A stretch of DNA of 64,000 nt from Pseudomonadota bacterium (GTDB taxonomy: Bacteria > Pseudomonadota > Alphaproteobacteria > Azospirillales > Azospirillaceae), in NCBI GenBank assembly GCA_023423695.1, contig JAFAFA010000006.1, positions 1 to 64,000 of the forward strand. The letters are read 5' to 3'. Shown piece after piece: positions 20,246 to 27,896 of this stretch (its first letter is position 1; every line of letters begins with the position of its first letter). The notes below the pieces were generated by a model. The model had not been told where the DNA came from. It ran no database searches and was given only the letters and a program-made list of their open reading frames with translations. The position numbers were made by a program, and so were the translations under genes.

Positions 20246-20578
20246 ATGGCAAAGACCACCACCGACCACGACGAGATCCGCCGCTGGGCCGAGAGCCACG
20301 GCGGCAAGCCCGCCGTCGTCCGCAGCACCCATGACGATGCCCATAGCGGCGGCAAGAACCGCAAGACCGGCGTCGGCCTGCTGCGCCTGATGTTTCCCAA
20401 AGCCCGCCAGTCCGACCATGGCGAGTTGGAGGAGATCGACTGGAACGAGTTCTTCCAGCAGTTCGAGGACTCCAAGCTGGCGCTGCTCTATGAGGAGGGC
20501 TCCAACTTCAACAAGCTGATCGGCCGAGATACCGCCGAAAAGCGGGAGCACGGCGACCACAAAGCGGCACGGCACTGA
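20246..20578 (+). CDS. Small conserved hypothetical protein (110 aa)
   Basis: This acidic, soluble protein is preceded by GGAGG. It starts MAKTTTDHDEIRRWAESHGG and has a central segment with hydrophobic LLRLMFP, then EEIDWNEFFQQFEDSKLALLY. Similar short proteins occur widely in bacteria, often with a misleading '1,4-alpha-glucan branching enzyme' label; the function is unknown as far as I know. The WxxFFxxFxxxxLAxLY pattern looks like an amphipathic helix for partner binding. It lies 91 bases after the c-di-GMP gene and convergent to the phosphatase operon. Confidence 0.75.
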   Translation: MAKTTTDHDEIRRWAESHGGKPAVVRSTHDDAHSGGKNRKTGVGLLRLMFPKARQSDHGELEEIDWNEFFQQFEDSKLALLYEEGSNFNKLIGRDTAEKREHGDHKAARH

Positions 20579-20585
20579 TGGAGCA

Positions 20586-20608
20586 CCGGGCGGCGCATGA
20601 CCGCCCGG
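20586..20608. terminator. Bidirectional hairpin between convergent genes
   Basis: CCGGGCGG (20586-20593) pairs with CCGCCCGG (20601-20608) over a 7-base loop, followed by CATTTCCC. It lies eight bases after one stop codon and about 28 bases from the convergent one. Confidence 0.55.
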
Positions 20609-20635
20609 CATTTCCCACCCTGCACGGCACCGCCG

Positions 20636-21349
20636 TCAGTCCAGATCCAGCAGCGGGCCGAAGGCCTCCTCCAGACTGGTGCGGTGCAGGCCGAGCTTTG
20701 CCGGGTTGTCCGGCGTCAGGTTCACGGCGCGGATCAGGCGGCGCAGCACGCGGCCGTCGGCCACATCGACGTCGATGATGTTGATGCAGCCGTAATCCTG
20801 TTCGAAGGCCGACAAGGCGGACAGCCCGGCCCCACAGGCCCAGGACAGCAGCATGCGGTTCACCCCGTCATGGGCGGCCAGCGCCAGATGGGTCCAGCCC
20901 GGTTCGCGCACCAGCACCTCGATGGCTGTCACCACCCGGTCGCGGACCGCCGCAAAGCCGTCGCCGCCGGCAAAGCTGCCTTCTTCCGTGGCGGCGTCGA
21001 AGCCGTAGACATAGGCGGACTCGCGGTTCTCCTTCGGAACGCCCGCCAACCGCCCGGCGCGGATTTCCAGAAAGCCCGGGTGGTCCTCCACCGCCAGACC
21101 ATGCGGTTCGGCGACCAGTTCCGCCGTCTGCCGCGTCCGGGCGAGGCCGGAACACAGCACGCGGTCGAGCGGCACGGATGAGAGCAGCCTGCCGGCCGCC
21201 CGCGCCTCCTCCCGCCCGCGGTCGGTCAGGGCGGCCAGCTTCGGGTTCAGCGGCTTGCCGTCGGCATCGTAATAGGCGACATGCCCGTGGCGGAGCAGGT
21301 ACAGGCGCCGCCGCGCTACGGTGCCGTCCAGCGGGGCGAACAGGCTCAT
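20636..21349 (-). CDS. Histidine phosphatase family protein (phosphoglycerate-mutase fold)
   Basis: A 237-aa enzyme with the branch-1 signature LLRHGHVAYYD (catalytic His21), the Arg/Glu regions GLARTRQTAEL and EIRAGRLAG, and the second His in LAAHDGVNRMLLSWA. It removes or moves phosphate through a phospho-His. It is the last gene of the five-gene operon, and its ATG overlaps the DUF6285 stop (ATGA). In this setting it may hydrolyse a phosphorylated intermediate or scavenge one that escapes; a housekeeping phosphatase role is the alternative. Relatives next to acyl-CoA dehydrogenase/APH pairs are common to my recollection. Confidence 0.85.
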   Translation of the reverse strand: MSLFAPLDGTVARRRLYLLRHGHVAYYDADGKPLNPKLAALTDRGREEARAAGRLLSSVPLDRVLCSGLARTRQTAELVAEPHGLAVEDHPGFLEIRAGRLAGVPKENRESAYVYGFDAATEEGSFAGGDGFAAVRDRVVTAIEVLVREPGWTHLALAAHDGVNRMLLSWACGAGLSALSAFEQDYGCINIIDVDVADGRVLRRLIRAVNLTPDNPAKLGLHRTSLEEAFGPLLDLD

Positions 21350-21744
21350 CGCCCCAATCCCGGCGTTTCGGATTTTGAAACTTCCGCCGCCAGCCGCTTC
21401 GGATTGCTCACCGCCAGCCTTGCCCGCGTGATGTCCATCAGCACCGCGCGAAGGGCCGCCTGCCGCTCGGGGGAATCGAACCGTCCGACGTCGATGTCGG
21501 TGCAGAGCCGGGGCAGCAACGCCCGCAGATCGCCCTTGGCGTTGATGAGCCCCCCGATCGCGGCGGCAAGCTCCGCTTCTCCCTTGTTGCCGGCCGCCAG
21601 TTCCCGTTCGGCCACGCCGAGCGCGTTGGCGATCATCAGCGCGGTGAAACGCTGGTCGGCCGGGATCACCGGCAGGATCGACTCGCGGAAGCTGCGCAGC
21701 GCGATGGCGACGAGGCTGCCGGCCTTGGGATCGTCGTTGATCAT
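21346..21744 (-). CDS. DUF6285 protein, LvaB-like partner of the APH kinase
   Basis: A 132-aa mostly helical protein. The pattern YF-like ALRSFRESILPVIPADQRF, then MIANALGVAERELAAG, fits DUF6285 proteins encoded directly after APH-type kinases. In Pseudomonas putida the small protein LvaB is required with LvaA for 4-hydroxyacyl-CoA phosphorylation. By synteny this gene is the probable equivalent. Both ends use four-base overlaps: its ATG overlaps the kinase stop, and its stop overlaps the phosphatase start. I infer a structural subunit of the kinase; no catalytic motif is visible. Confidence 0.8.
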   Translation of the reverse strand: MINDDPKAGSLVAIALRSFRESILPVIPADQRFTALMIANALGVAERELAAGNKGEAELAAAIGGLINAKGDLRALLPRLCTDIDVGRFDSPERQAALRAVLMDITRARLAVSNPKRLAAEVSKSETPGLGR

Positions 21745-22787
21745 ACGAAACCTCCGCGCGCCGCGACGGCGTCCAGGTGCAGCAACAGGTCCATTTCGAT
21801 CTCCGGCAGCATCCGCCCGGTCAGCGCCAGTTCCAGCGACGGCTCGGTGCCGGAGATGTGGCGGTTGGCCTGCTGGATGGCGATGACCGCCCAGCGCATG
21901 CAGGCGGCCGCTTCCCAATAGGCGACGGCATGCTCGTCCACAGGACGTCCGGCGGTCTCCTCGTAGCCGGCATAGAAGTCGGCCCGGTCGGCGATGCCGC
22001 CGGCCTCGCGGTCGTTGCGGCCGAAGCGCCAGCAGGCGGCGCAGAACCAGCCCAGATCCTCCATCGGGTCGGACCAGCCCGCGAACTCCCAATCGATGAT
22101 GGCGGACAGCCGGCCATCCTCGACCATGTAGTTGCCGGTGCGGTAATCGCGGTGGCACAGCACGAGGTCGCCGGCGGGAAGCGCATTGCGCTCCAGCCAG
22201 CGCAGGCCGTAGGTCAGCACCGGATCGGTCACGGCGTACCGCCCGGCCCAGCCGCGAAAATCGTTGGTGGCCTGCCGCGCCGCCGTCGGTTCAGGCAGGG
22301 GCAGGAACTCCAGCCCCGGCGTTCCCGGCCGCACGCGGTGGATCAGGCCGAGCTGCCGGCCGAGGTCGCGGGCGAGGTCGCGCTGCGGCGCGTCGCTCTT
22401 GACGACGCGGAAGCCGGCGGCGATGCCCGCCGCCCGCCGCATGATGTAGAAGGGCGCGCCCAGCATCGCCGGGTCGGAGCCGACGAACAGCGGCTCCGGC
22501 ACCGTGGCGCCGGCCGCGAAGACGGCGCCGAGAACCGCCGCCTCCTGGACCTTGCCGAGGCTGGCCGACACGCCGGAGGCGGAGCCGGTGCGCAGCACGC
22601 AGGCATGGCGGCCATCCAGCCGCCCGCCGTCGATCTCCAGCGTCACCGCCAGATTGAGCGAGATGGCGCCGCCACTGAGACGCCCCTCGTCCGTCACCGT
22701 CACGGCCCTGGCCCCGGCCTGCCCGGCCAGCCAGGACTCCAGCGCCGCCTTCCGCTCCGCGGTCAGGCCGGTCCCGCCGCCGCTCAC
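21741..22787 (-). CDS. APH-family phosphotransferase, LvaA/ACAD10-11-kinase-like
   Basis: A 348-aa kinase with the aminoglycoside-phosphotransferase fold. The catalytic loop LCHRDYRTGNYMV (about 212-225) carries the base Asp and Asn. The metal-site sequence IIDWEFAGWSDPMEDLGWFC (about 234-253) is the APH DFG equivalent. Homologues fused to or encoded beside acyl-CoA dehydrogenases phosphorylate the 4-hydroxyl of 4-hydroxyacyl-CoA (LvaA in P. putida; kinase parts of ACAD10/11 in animals). The first codon is GTG, overlapping the dehydrogenase stop (GTGA). I infer the same reaction here; aminoglycoside resistance is unlikely given the operon. Confidence 0.87.
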   Translation of the reverse strand: MSGGGTGLTAERKAALESWLAGQAGARAVTVTDEGRLSGGAISLNLAVTLEIDGGRLDGRHACVLRTGSASGVSASLGKVQEAAVLGAVFAAGATVPEPLFVGSDPAMLGAPFYIMRRAAGIAAGFRVVKSDAPQRDLARDLGRQLGLIHRVRPGTPGLEFLPLPEPTAARQATNDFRGWAGRYAVTDPVLTYGLRWLERNALPAGDLVLCHRDYRTGNYMVEDGRLSAIIDWEFAGWSDPMEDLGWFCAACWRFGRNDREAGGIADRADFYAGYEETAGRPVDEHAVAYWEAAACMRWAVIAIQQANRHISGTEPSLELALTGRMLPEIEMDLLLHLDAVAARGGFV

Positions 22788-23980
22788 CGCCAGCCCCAGA
22801 AATCGTCACCCTCGGCGAGATAGCTGCGGCTCAGCACCATCTTGTGGACCTCCGACGCGCCGTCGACCAGCTTGGCCTGCCGGGCGTAGCGGTAGATCCA
22901 TTCCAGTACGGTGTCCTTGGAATAGCCGCGCGCGCCGCAGAGCTGGATCGCCGTGTCGGCCGCCTTGAACAGCGTGTCGGCGACCTGGACCTTGGCCATC
23001 GACACCTCCTTGCGGGCGAAGCTGCCGCTGTCGAGCGCGTGCGCGGCCTTCATGGTCAGCAGCCGGCCGATCTCGATCTGCATCGCCGTTTCGCCCAGCA
23101 TCCATTGAACGCCCTCATGCTCGGCCAGCGGCATGCCGAAGCTCTCGCGCTCCTTCACGTAAGATCCGGCGATCTCCAGGCAGCGCTTGGCGAGGCCGGT
23201 CCAGCGCATGCAGTGGGTCAGACGCGCCGGCCCGAGGCGAATCTGGGTCGCCTTCAGCCCGTCGCCGACCTTCATCAGCACATTCTCGTCCGGGATCTCC
23301 AGCCCGTCGAAGATCAGTTCGCAATGGCCGCCATGTTCCTCCGGCCCCATGATCGGGATGCGGCGCTCGATGCGCCAGCCGGGCTGGTCCTTGTCGAACA
23401 GGAAGGCGGTCAGCCCCTTGCGCGGATCGTCCGAAGTGCGCGCCATCAGGATGAAGTGCTGCGCCGCGTCGGCCCCGGTGATGAACCACTTGCGCCCGGT
23501 GACGACCCAGCGGTCGCCCTTGCGCTCCGCCCTGGTCTTCATCATCGACGGGTCGGAGCCGCCGCCGGGATGCGGTTCGGTCATGGCGAAGGCGCTGCGC
23601 ACCCGGCCCTCGACCATGGGGGCGAGCCAGCGCTCCTTCTGGGCCGGCGTGCCGACCATGCTGAGAAGCCGCATGTTGCCGTCGTCGGGGGCGGCGGCGT
23701 TGAAGCAGACCGGCCCGAAGATCGACCGGTTCATCTCCTCGTAGCAGGCGGCGACTCCGACCATCGGCAGCCCCTGCCCGCCGACCTCCTTCGGCAGTTG
23801 CAGGGTCCACAGCCCGGCGGCCTTGGCCTTGGCGCGCAGGGCGGCCAAGGGGGCGTCGGCGATGTTCTCGTGCTCGTCCCAGTTGGCGCGGTCGGCCTCG
23901 ACCGGGAGGATCTCCTCCTCGACGAAGGCACGCACGCGGCGGCGGTAGTCGTCCAGCTCCGGGGGAAGGGTGAAGTCCAT
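22784..23980 (-). CDS. Acyl-CoA dehydrogenase family protein, LvaC/ACAD11-like
   Basis: A 398-aa flavoprotein with the standard N-helical, beta and C-helical domains: FAMTEPHPGGGSDPS for FAD/substrate, WFITGADAAQHFILMARTS, and a C-terminal LCGARGYSKDTVLEWIYR. In the levulinate-type pathway the equivalent enzyme removes the 4-phosphate and yields an enoyl-CoA that re-enters beta-oxidation. It follows the SDR by 16 bases and is coupled to the kinase by a GTGA overlap. A conventional medium-chain dehydrogenase role is the alternative, but the adjacent kinase/DUF6285 pair argues for the phospho-acyl type. Confidence 0.9.
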   Translation of the reverse strand: MDFTLPPELDDYRRRVRAFVEEEILPVEADRANWDEHENIADAPLAALRAKAKAAGLWTLQLPKEVGGQGLPMVGVAACYEEMNRSIFGPVCFNAAAPDDGNMRLLSMVGTPAQKERWLAPMVEGRVRSAFAMTEPHPGGGSDPSMMKTRAERKGDRWVVTGRKWFITGADAAQHFILMARTSDDPRKGLTAFLFDKDQPGWRIERRIPIMGPEEHGGHCELIFDGLEIPDENVLMKVGDGLKATQIRLGPARLTHCMRWTGLAKRCLEIAGSYVKERESFGMPLAEHEGVQWMLGETAMQIEIGRLLTMKAAHALDSGSFARKEVSMAKVQVADTLFKAADTAIQLCGARGYSKDTVLEWIYRYARQAKLVDGASEVHKMVLSRSYLAEGDDFWGWR

Positions 23981-23996
23981 GGAACGGCTCCGTTCT

Positions 23997-24770
23997 TTAC
24001 AGGGAGGACACCAGATGGCCGCCGTCGACGGCGAGGACCGATCCGGTCATGTAGGCGCCGGCGTCCGACGCCAGCAGCAGCAGCGGACCGTCCAGATCGG
24101 CCAGCCGGCCGAGCCGGCGCTGCGGGATGCGCTTGACCAGCGCCTTGCCGGCGTCACTGGCGAAGAAATCGGCGTTCAGCTCGGTCTCGACATAGCCGGG
24201 GCAGAGCGCGTTGACGCGGATGCCGTGGCGGGCCAGTTCCAGCGCCATCGCCTTGGTCAGATGCACCAGACCGCCCTTGGCGGCGATGTAAGACGACACA
24301 TGGCCGGCCACCCGCATGCCGAGGATGGAGGCGATGTTGACGATGGAGCCGCCCTTCCCGTCTCCGTGGTCGCGCATGCGCCGCGCCACCTCGCGGGCGA
24401 CACGGGCGCAGCCGGTCAGGTTGGTGTCGACCACCCGGTCCCACTCCTCCTCGCTCATGTCGAGGAAGGGGCGCGTGGCGGTCACGCCGGCATTGTTGAC
24501 CAGGATGTCGATGCGGCCCAACCCGTCCCAGGCCTGCGCGACCGCAGTGGAGACGGAAGTGGAGTCGGTGACGTCCATCGCGACGACCAGGGCGGTGCCG
24601 CCGGCCGCCTCGATTGCGGCCTTCGTCTCGCCGAGCGCGTCGGTGCGCCGGGCGGCCAGTGCCACGCGGGCACCCGCCTGCGCCAGGACCCCGGCGAAAT
24701 GGCGGCCCAGGCCGCTCGACGCGCCGGTGACCAGCGCCGTCCTGCCGGTCAGGTCGATGGTGAAGCTCAT
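23997..24770 (-). CDS. SDR-family oxidoreductase, first gene of the Lva-like operon
   Basis: A 257-aa classical short-chain dehydrogenase with cofactor motif TGASSGLG (about 16-23), NNAG (about 91-94), the catalytic Ser in NIASILGM, and YIAAKGG (Tyr-x-x-x-Lys). The C-terminus ends in SVLAVDGGHLV. In P. putida LvaD, an SDR, reduces levulinyl-CoA to 4-hydroxyvaleryl-CoA; position here suggests a similar 4-oxo/4-hydroxy step. GGGAGG-type ribosome site seven bases upstream. The promoter should lie in 24771-24931, shared with the divergent TetR gene. Confidence 0.88.
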   Translation of the reverse strand: MSFTIDLTGRTALVTGASSGLGRHFAGVLAQAGARVALAARRTDALGETKAAIEAAGGTALVVAMDVTDSTSVSTAVAQAWDGLGRIDILVNNAGVTATRPFLDMSEEEWDRVVDTNLTGCARVAREVARRMRDHGDGKGGSIVNIASILGMRVAGHVSSYIAAKGGLVHLTKAMALELARHGIRVNALCPGYVETELNADFFASDAGKALVKRIPQRRLGRLADLDGPLLLLASDAGAYMTGSVLAVDGGHLVSSL

Positions 24771-24842
24771 GCTTCCTCCCGTGGTTGCGCCGTGGTTGGG
24801 ATGTCCTTGCGGAAAACGCCGCAGGCGCTGCGAACTACGCTC

Positions 24843-24872
24843 TTGAAAAATCGAGCGAGCGCTCGCTTTATA
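24843..24872 (+). promoter_or_regulatory. TetR operator inside a divergent promoter
   Basis: A perfect 14-bp palindrome AGCGAGCGCTCGCT (24854-24867) lies between TTGAAA (24843-24848) and TTTATA (24867-24872), spacing 18. A repressor bound there would cover the spacer of the tetR promoter. It also sits about 85 bases upstream of the divergent SDR start, so one site could control both directions. Confidence 0.65.
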
Positions 24873-24931
24873 TCTCTGACGCCCATCCTGTGCAAGAACG
24901 ATTAGCGTTACGAACGATAGGACCCGACCGC

Positions 24932-25642
24932 ATGAGCAGCTTTCAGGAGTTCCAGGCCCGGCACGACCTGTCGATGGAGGCGCTGTGCGCCCGCATCCTG
25001 GAACGCCATGCCGCGACCATCCGGGTGAAGAAGCCGGCGGTCGCCATCGGCAATCTGGCGCGCATCGTGGAGACGACGCTGACGCTGGCGAACCGCAAGG
25101 GCTTCCATTCCATGAGCCTGCGCGACCTGACCGAACAGTCGGGGCTCAGCATGGGCGCGCTCTACGCCTATTTCGACGGCAAGGACACGCTGCTGATGAT
25201 GATCCTGGGGCAGGTCGTCGGCGTGGTGGAGGAGGTGCTGGGCCGGCCGCCGGACGCGCTCGCGACCGATCCCGCCGGCCGGCTGCGCTGGCTCCTGGAG
25301 ACGCACCTCTATCTGACCGAGGCGATGCACCCCTGGTTCGTCTTCGCCTATATGGAGGCGAAGGCATTTCCCAAAGAGGGCCGGGAACTCGCCGTCAGCA
25401 GCGAGATGATGACGGAATCGATGATCGCCGACGCGCTGGCCGACGGCGTCGCCCGCGGGCTGTTCGCGGTGCCGGACGTGACGATGGCGGCGGTGCTGAT
25501 CAAGCCGATGCTGCAGGACTGGTACGTGAAACGCGCCAAGCACCGCCGCCGCGGCGTCACCCCGGATCTCTATGCCGAGCAGCTGATCGCCTTCGTCGAG
25601 GCGGCGGTGGGATTGAGAGCGGTCCAGGCGGCGAGGGGCTGA
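24932..25642 (+). CDS. TetR/AcrR-family regulator of the Lva-like operon
   Basis: A 236-aa repressor. The helix-turn-helix is at about 50-85: HSMSLRDLTEQSGLSMGALYAYFDGKDTLLMMIL. The C-terminal ligand pocket is variable. It is divergent from the acyl-CoA operon with a perfect palindrome between them, so it probably represses that operon and itself, with an acyl-CoA or hydroxyacid inducer. Start at MSSFQEF is chosen because the upstream part of the long frame crosses the operator. The N-terminal extension before the HTH (about 45 residues) is longer than usual. Confidence 0.88.
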   Translation: MSSFQEFQARHDLSMEALCARILERHAATIRVKKPAVAIGNLARIVETTLTLANRKGFHSMSLRDLTEQSGLSMGALYAYFDGKDTLLMMILGQVVGVVEEVLGRPPDALATDPAGRLRWLLETHLYLTEAMHPWFVFAYMEAKAFPKEGRELAVSSEMMTESMIADALADGVARGLFAVPDVTMAAVLIKPMLQDWYVKRAKHRRRGVTPDLYAEQLIAFVEAAVGLRAVQAARG

Positions 25643-25679
25643 TCCGCAAGGAAAAGCGGTCGCCGCCCGGATTGCCGGG

Positions 25680-26885
25680 TTACTTCACCAGCGGGCAGCC
25701 GCCCTTGTCCATCGGGCGATAGGCCTCGTCGCCCGGAATGGTGGTCAGCACCTTGTAATAGTCCCACGGCCCCTTGGACTCGTCCGGGGTCTTCACCTGC
25801 ATCAGGTACATGTCGTGGACCATGCGGCCGTCGGCGCGCAGCTTGCCGCCCTTGGCGAAGGCGTCGTTCACCGGCGTCTCGCGCATCTTCGCCACCACCG
25901 CCTTGGCTTCATCGGTGCCGGCGGCCTCGATGGCCTTCAGGTAGTGGCGCACGGCGGAATAGCTGCCGGTCTGGATCATGCTGGGCATCTTGCCGGTCTT
26001 CGCCATATAGGCCTTGGCGAAGGCGCGGCTGTCGTCGTCGCGGTCGGCGTTCCAGCCATCCATCAGCACCAGCCCCTGCGCCGCCTTGAGCCCGAGGGAA
26101 TGCACGTCGGTGGGGAACATCAGCAGGCTCGCCAAGGTCTGTCCGCCCTGCGGCAGGCCGAACTCCTGCGCCTGCTTGATCGAGTTGGCGGTGTCGCCGC
26201 CGGCATTGGCGAGCGCAATGACCTTTGCCCCCGACCCCTGCGCCTGCAGCAGGTAGGAGGAGAAGTCGGCGGTGTTCAGCGGGTGGCGGACGGAGCCGGT
26301 GATCTTGGCGCCGTTCGCCTTCAGCACCTCGGTCAGCGACTGCTCCAGCGCATGGCCGAAGGCGTAGTCCACGGTGAGGAAGTGCCAGCTGTCGCCCAGG
26401 ATCTTGGCCCCCGCCTTGCCCATGCCCTGGGCCAGCGCATAGGTGTCGTAGGTCCAGTGGGCGGTGGTCGGAGAACAGGCCTCGCCGGTCAGCTGTGCGG
26501 CACCGCCGCCGGAGATCAGGAAGACGCGGTTCTTGCGCTTGGTGATGTCCTGCACCGCCAGTGCGACGGAGGAGGTCGGGACGTCGACGATCACGTCCAC
26601 CTGCTCGGTGTCGATCCACTTGTTGACCAGCGACGCGCCGATGTCCGGCTTGTTCTGGTGGTCGGCGAAGATCACCTCCACCGGCTTGCCGGCGACCTTG
26701 CCGCCCATCTCCTCGACCGCCATGCGCACCGCCTCGACCGAGCCCATGCCGGTCGGGTCGGCATAGACGCCTGTCATGTCGTTGAGGACGGCGATCTTGA
26801 TCTTGTCGTCGGAGATCTGGGCGTGAGCGGCCCCGGCGATCAGCGCGGCGGAACAGACACCGGCAGCCAGAATCCAGCGTTTCAT
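25680..26885 (-). CDS. ABC-type branched-chain (LivK-like) substrate-binding protein, cassette A
   Basis: A 401-aa periplasmic protein with a signal peptide (MKRWILAAGVCSAALIAGAAHA, cleavage after AHA). The type I periplasmic-binding fold shows KIAVLNDMTGVYADPTGMG, VIFADHQNKPDIGASL and FLTVDYAFGHALEQSL. Such proteins bind amino acids, amides or small carboxylates. No permease or ATPase gene is adjacent, so it must use a transporter encoded elsewhere or act as a sensor partner. It is last in the TetR-dehydrogenase-BKACE operon. A paralogue at 55753-56955 occupies the same role in cassette B; both end in GCPLVK. The ligand is probably the precursor of the BKACE substrate (inference). Confidence 0.9.
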   Translation of the reverse strand: MKRWILAAGVCSAALIAGAAHAQISDDKIKIAVLNDMTGVYADPTGMGSVEAVRMAVEEMGGKVAGKPVEVIFADHQNKPDIGASLVNKWIDTEQVDVIVDVPTSSVALAVQDITKRKNRVFLISGGGAAQLTGEACSPTTAHWTYDTYALAQGMGKAGAKILGDSWHFLTVDYAFGHALEQSLTEVLKANGAKITGSVRHPLNTADFSSYLLQAQGSGAKVIALANAGGDTANSIKQAQEFGLPQGGQTLASLLMFPTDVHSLGLKAAQGLVLMDGWNADRDDDSRAFAKAYMAKTGKMPSMIQTGSYSAVRHYLKAIEAAGTDEAKAVVAKMRETPVNDAFAKGGKLRADGRMVHDMYLMQVKTPDESKGPWDYYKVLTTIPGDEAYRPMDKGGCPLVK

Positions 26886-26922
26886 GGATGAGTCCTCCCT
26901 GTTTGATTGGTTTTTCGGGTGG

Positions 26923-27855
26923 TCAGAACGCGACGTTGTCGCCGCCCTTGGTCTGCAGCATCGCGCGCGCCTCTTCCGGCGTGGCGATCTCCAGGCTCAG
27001 TTCCTCCAGGATGCGGCGGATCTTGGCGACCTGTTCGGCGTTGGAGGTCGCCAGCTTGCCGCGGCCGGCATAGAGGCTGTCCTCCAGCCCGACGCGGACG
27101 TTGCCGCCGAGGATGGCGCTCAGCGTGACGAAGGACATCTGGTGGCGCCCGGCGGCCAGCACAGACAGGTAATAGTCGTTGCCGAACAGCCGGTCGGCCG
27201 TGGCCTTCATGTGCATCAGGTTTTCCGGATCGGGACCGATGCCGCCGAGGATGCCGAAGATGCATTGCGTGAAGAAGGGCGGCTTGACGATGCCGCGGTC
27301 GGCGAAATGCGCGAGAGTGTAGAGATGGCCGACGTCGTAGCACTCGAACTCGAACCGGGTGCCGACGTCGCCCAGCTCGCGCATGCCCCGCTCGATCTGG
27401 GCGAAGGTGTTGGACAGGATGAAGTCGGTGGTCGACTCCAGATACGGCTTCTCCCAGTCGTGCTTGAAGCTGTCGAACTTCGACGCGGCGCCGGAGATGT
27501 TGAAGTTCATCGACCCCATGTTCATCGACGCCACTTCCGGCTGCGCCCGCTTGGCCGCGGCCAGCCGCTCGTCCAGCGTCATGCCCAGCCCGCCGCCGGT
27601 GGTGATGTTCAGGATGGCGGCGGTCTGCTGTTTGATGCGCGGCAGGAACTCCATGAACAGGTCGGGCGAGGGCGAGGGCTTGCCGGTTTCCGGATCGCGG
27701 GCGTGCAGGTGGAGCATCGCCGCACCGGCCTCCGCCGCCGCCACTGCGTCGCGGGCGATCTCGTCCGGCGTGACCGGCAGATGGGGCGACATGGTGGGCG
27801 TGTGGATCGAGCCGGTCACGGCACAGGTGATGATGACCTTGTCGGCGCGCTTCAT
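26923..27855 (-). CDS. BKACE-family beta-keto acid cleavage enzyme (DUF849), cassette A
   Basis: A 310-aa TIM-barrel enzyme. It starts with KVIITCAVTGSIHTPTMSPH and carries the Zn-ligand motif MLHLHARDPETGKPSP. Later signatures are FECYDVGHLY and GGNVRVGLEDSLYAGRG. The family condenses a beta-keto acid with acetyl-CoA to give acetoacetate plus a shortened CoA ester; Kce (lysine fermentation) and dehydrocarnitine cleavage are known cases. The preceding carnitine-dehydrogenase-like gene suggests 3-dehydrocarnitine or a related beta-keto acid. ATG at 27855 follows GGGAGAAG. A longer open frame to 28794 is read-through without similarity. Confidence 0.92.
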   Translation of the reverse strand: MKRADKVIITCAVTGSIHTPTMSPHLPVTPDEIARDAVAAAEAGAAMLHLHARDPETGKPSPSPDLFMEFLPRIKQQTAAILNITTGGGLGMTLDERLAAAKRAQPEVASMNMGSMNFNISGAASKFDSFKHDWEKPYLESTTDFILSNTFAQIERGMRELGDVGTRFEFECYDVGHLYTLAHFADRGIVKPPFFTQCIFGILGGIGPDPENLMHMKATADRLFGNDYYLSVLAAGRHQMSFVTLSAILGGNVRVGLEDSLYAGRGKLATSNAEQVAKIRRILEELSLEIATPEEARAMLQTKGGDNVAF

Positions 27856-27896
27856 CGGGTGTCTTCTCCCTTGTTTTTCCGTGGTGTCGAGTGCGG

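Noticed and set aside
16846..20475. Open minus-strand frame of 1209 codons opposite the GGDEF-EAL gene
   Set aside because: Shadow of the sense gene; composition is antisense-like and no motif is present.
21741..22787. Aminoglycoside resistance gene
   Set aside because: The APH fold is present, but the four-base-coupled acyl-CoA dehydrogenase, DUF6285 and SDR genes fit an acyl-CoA kinase much better.
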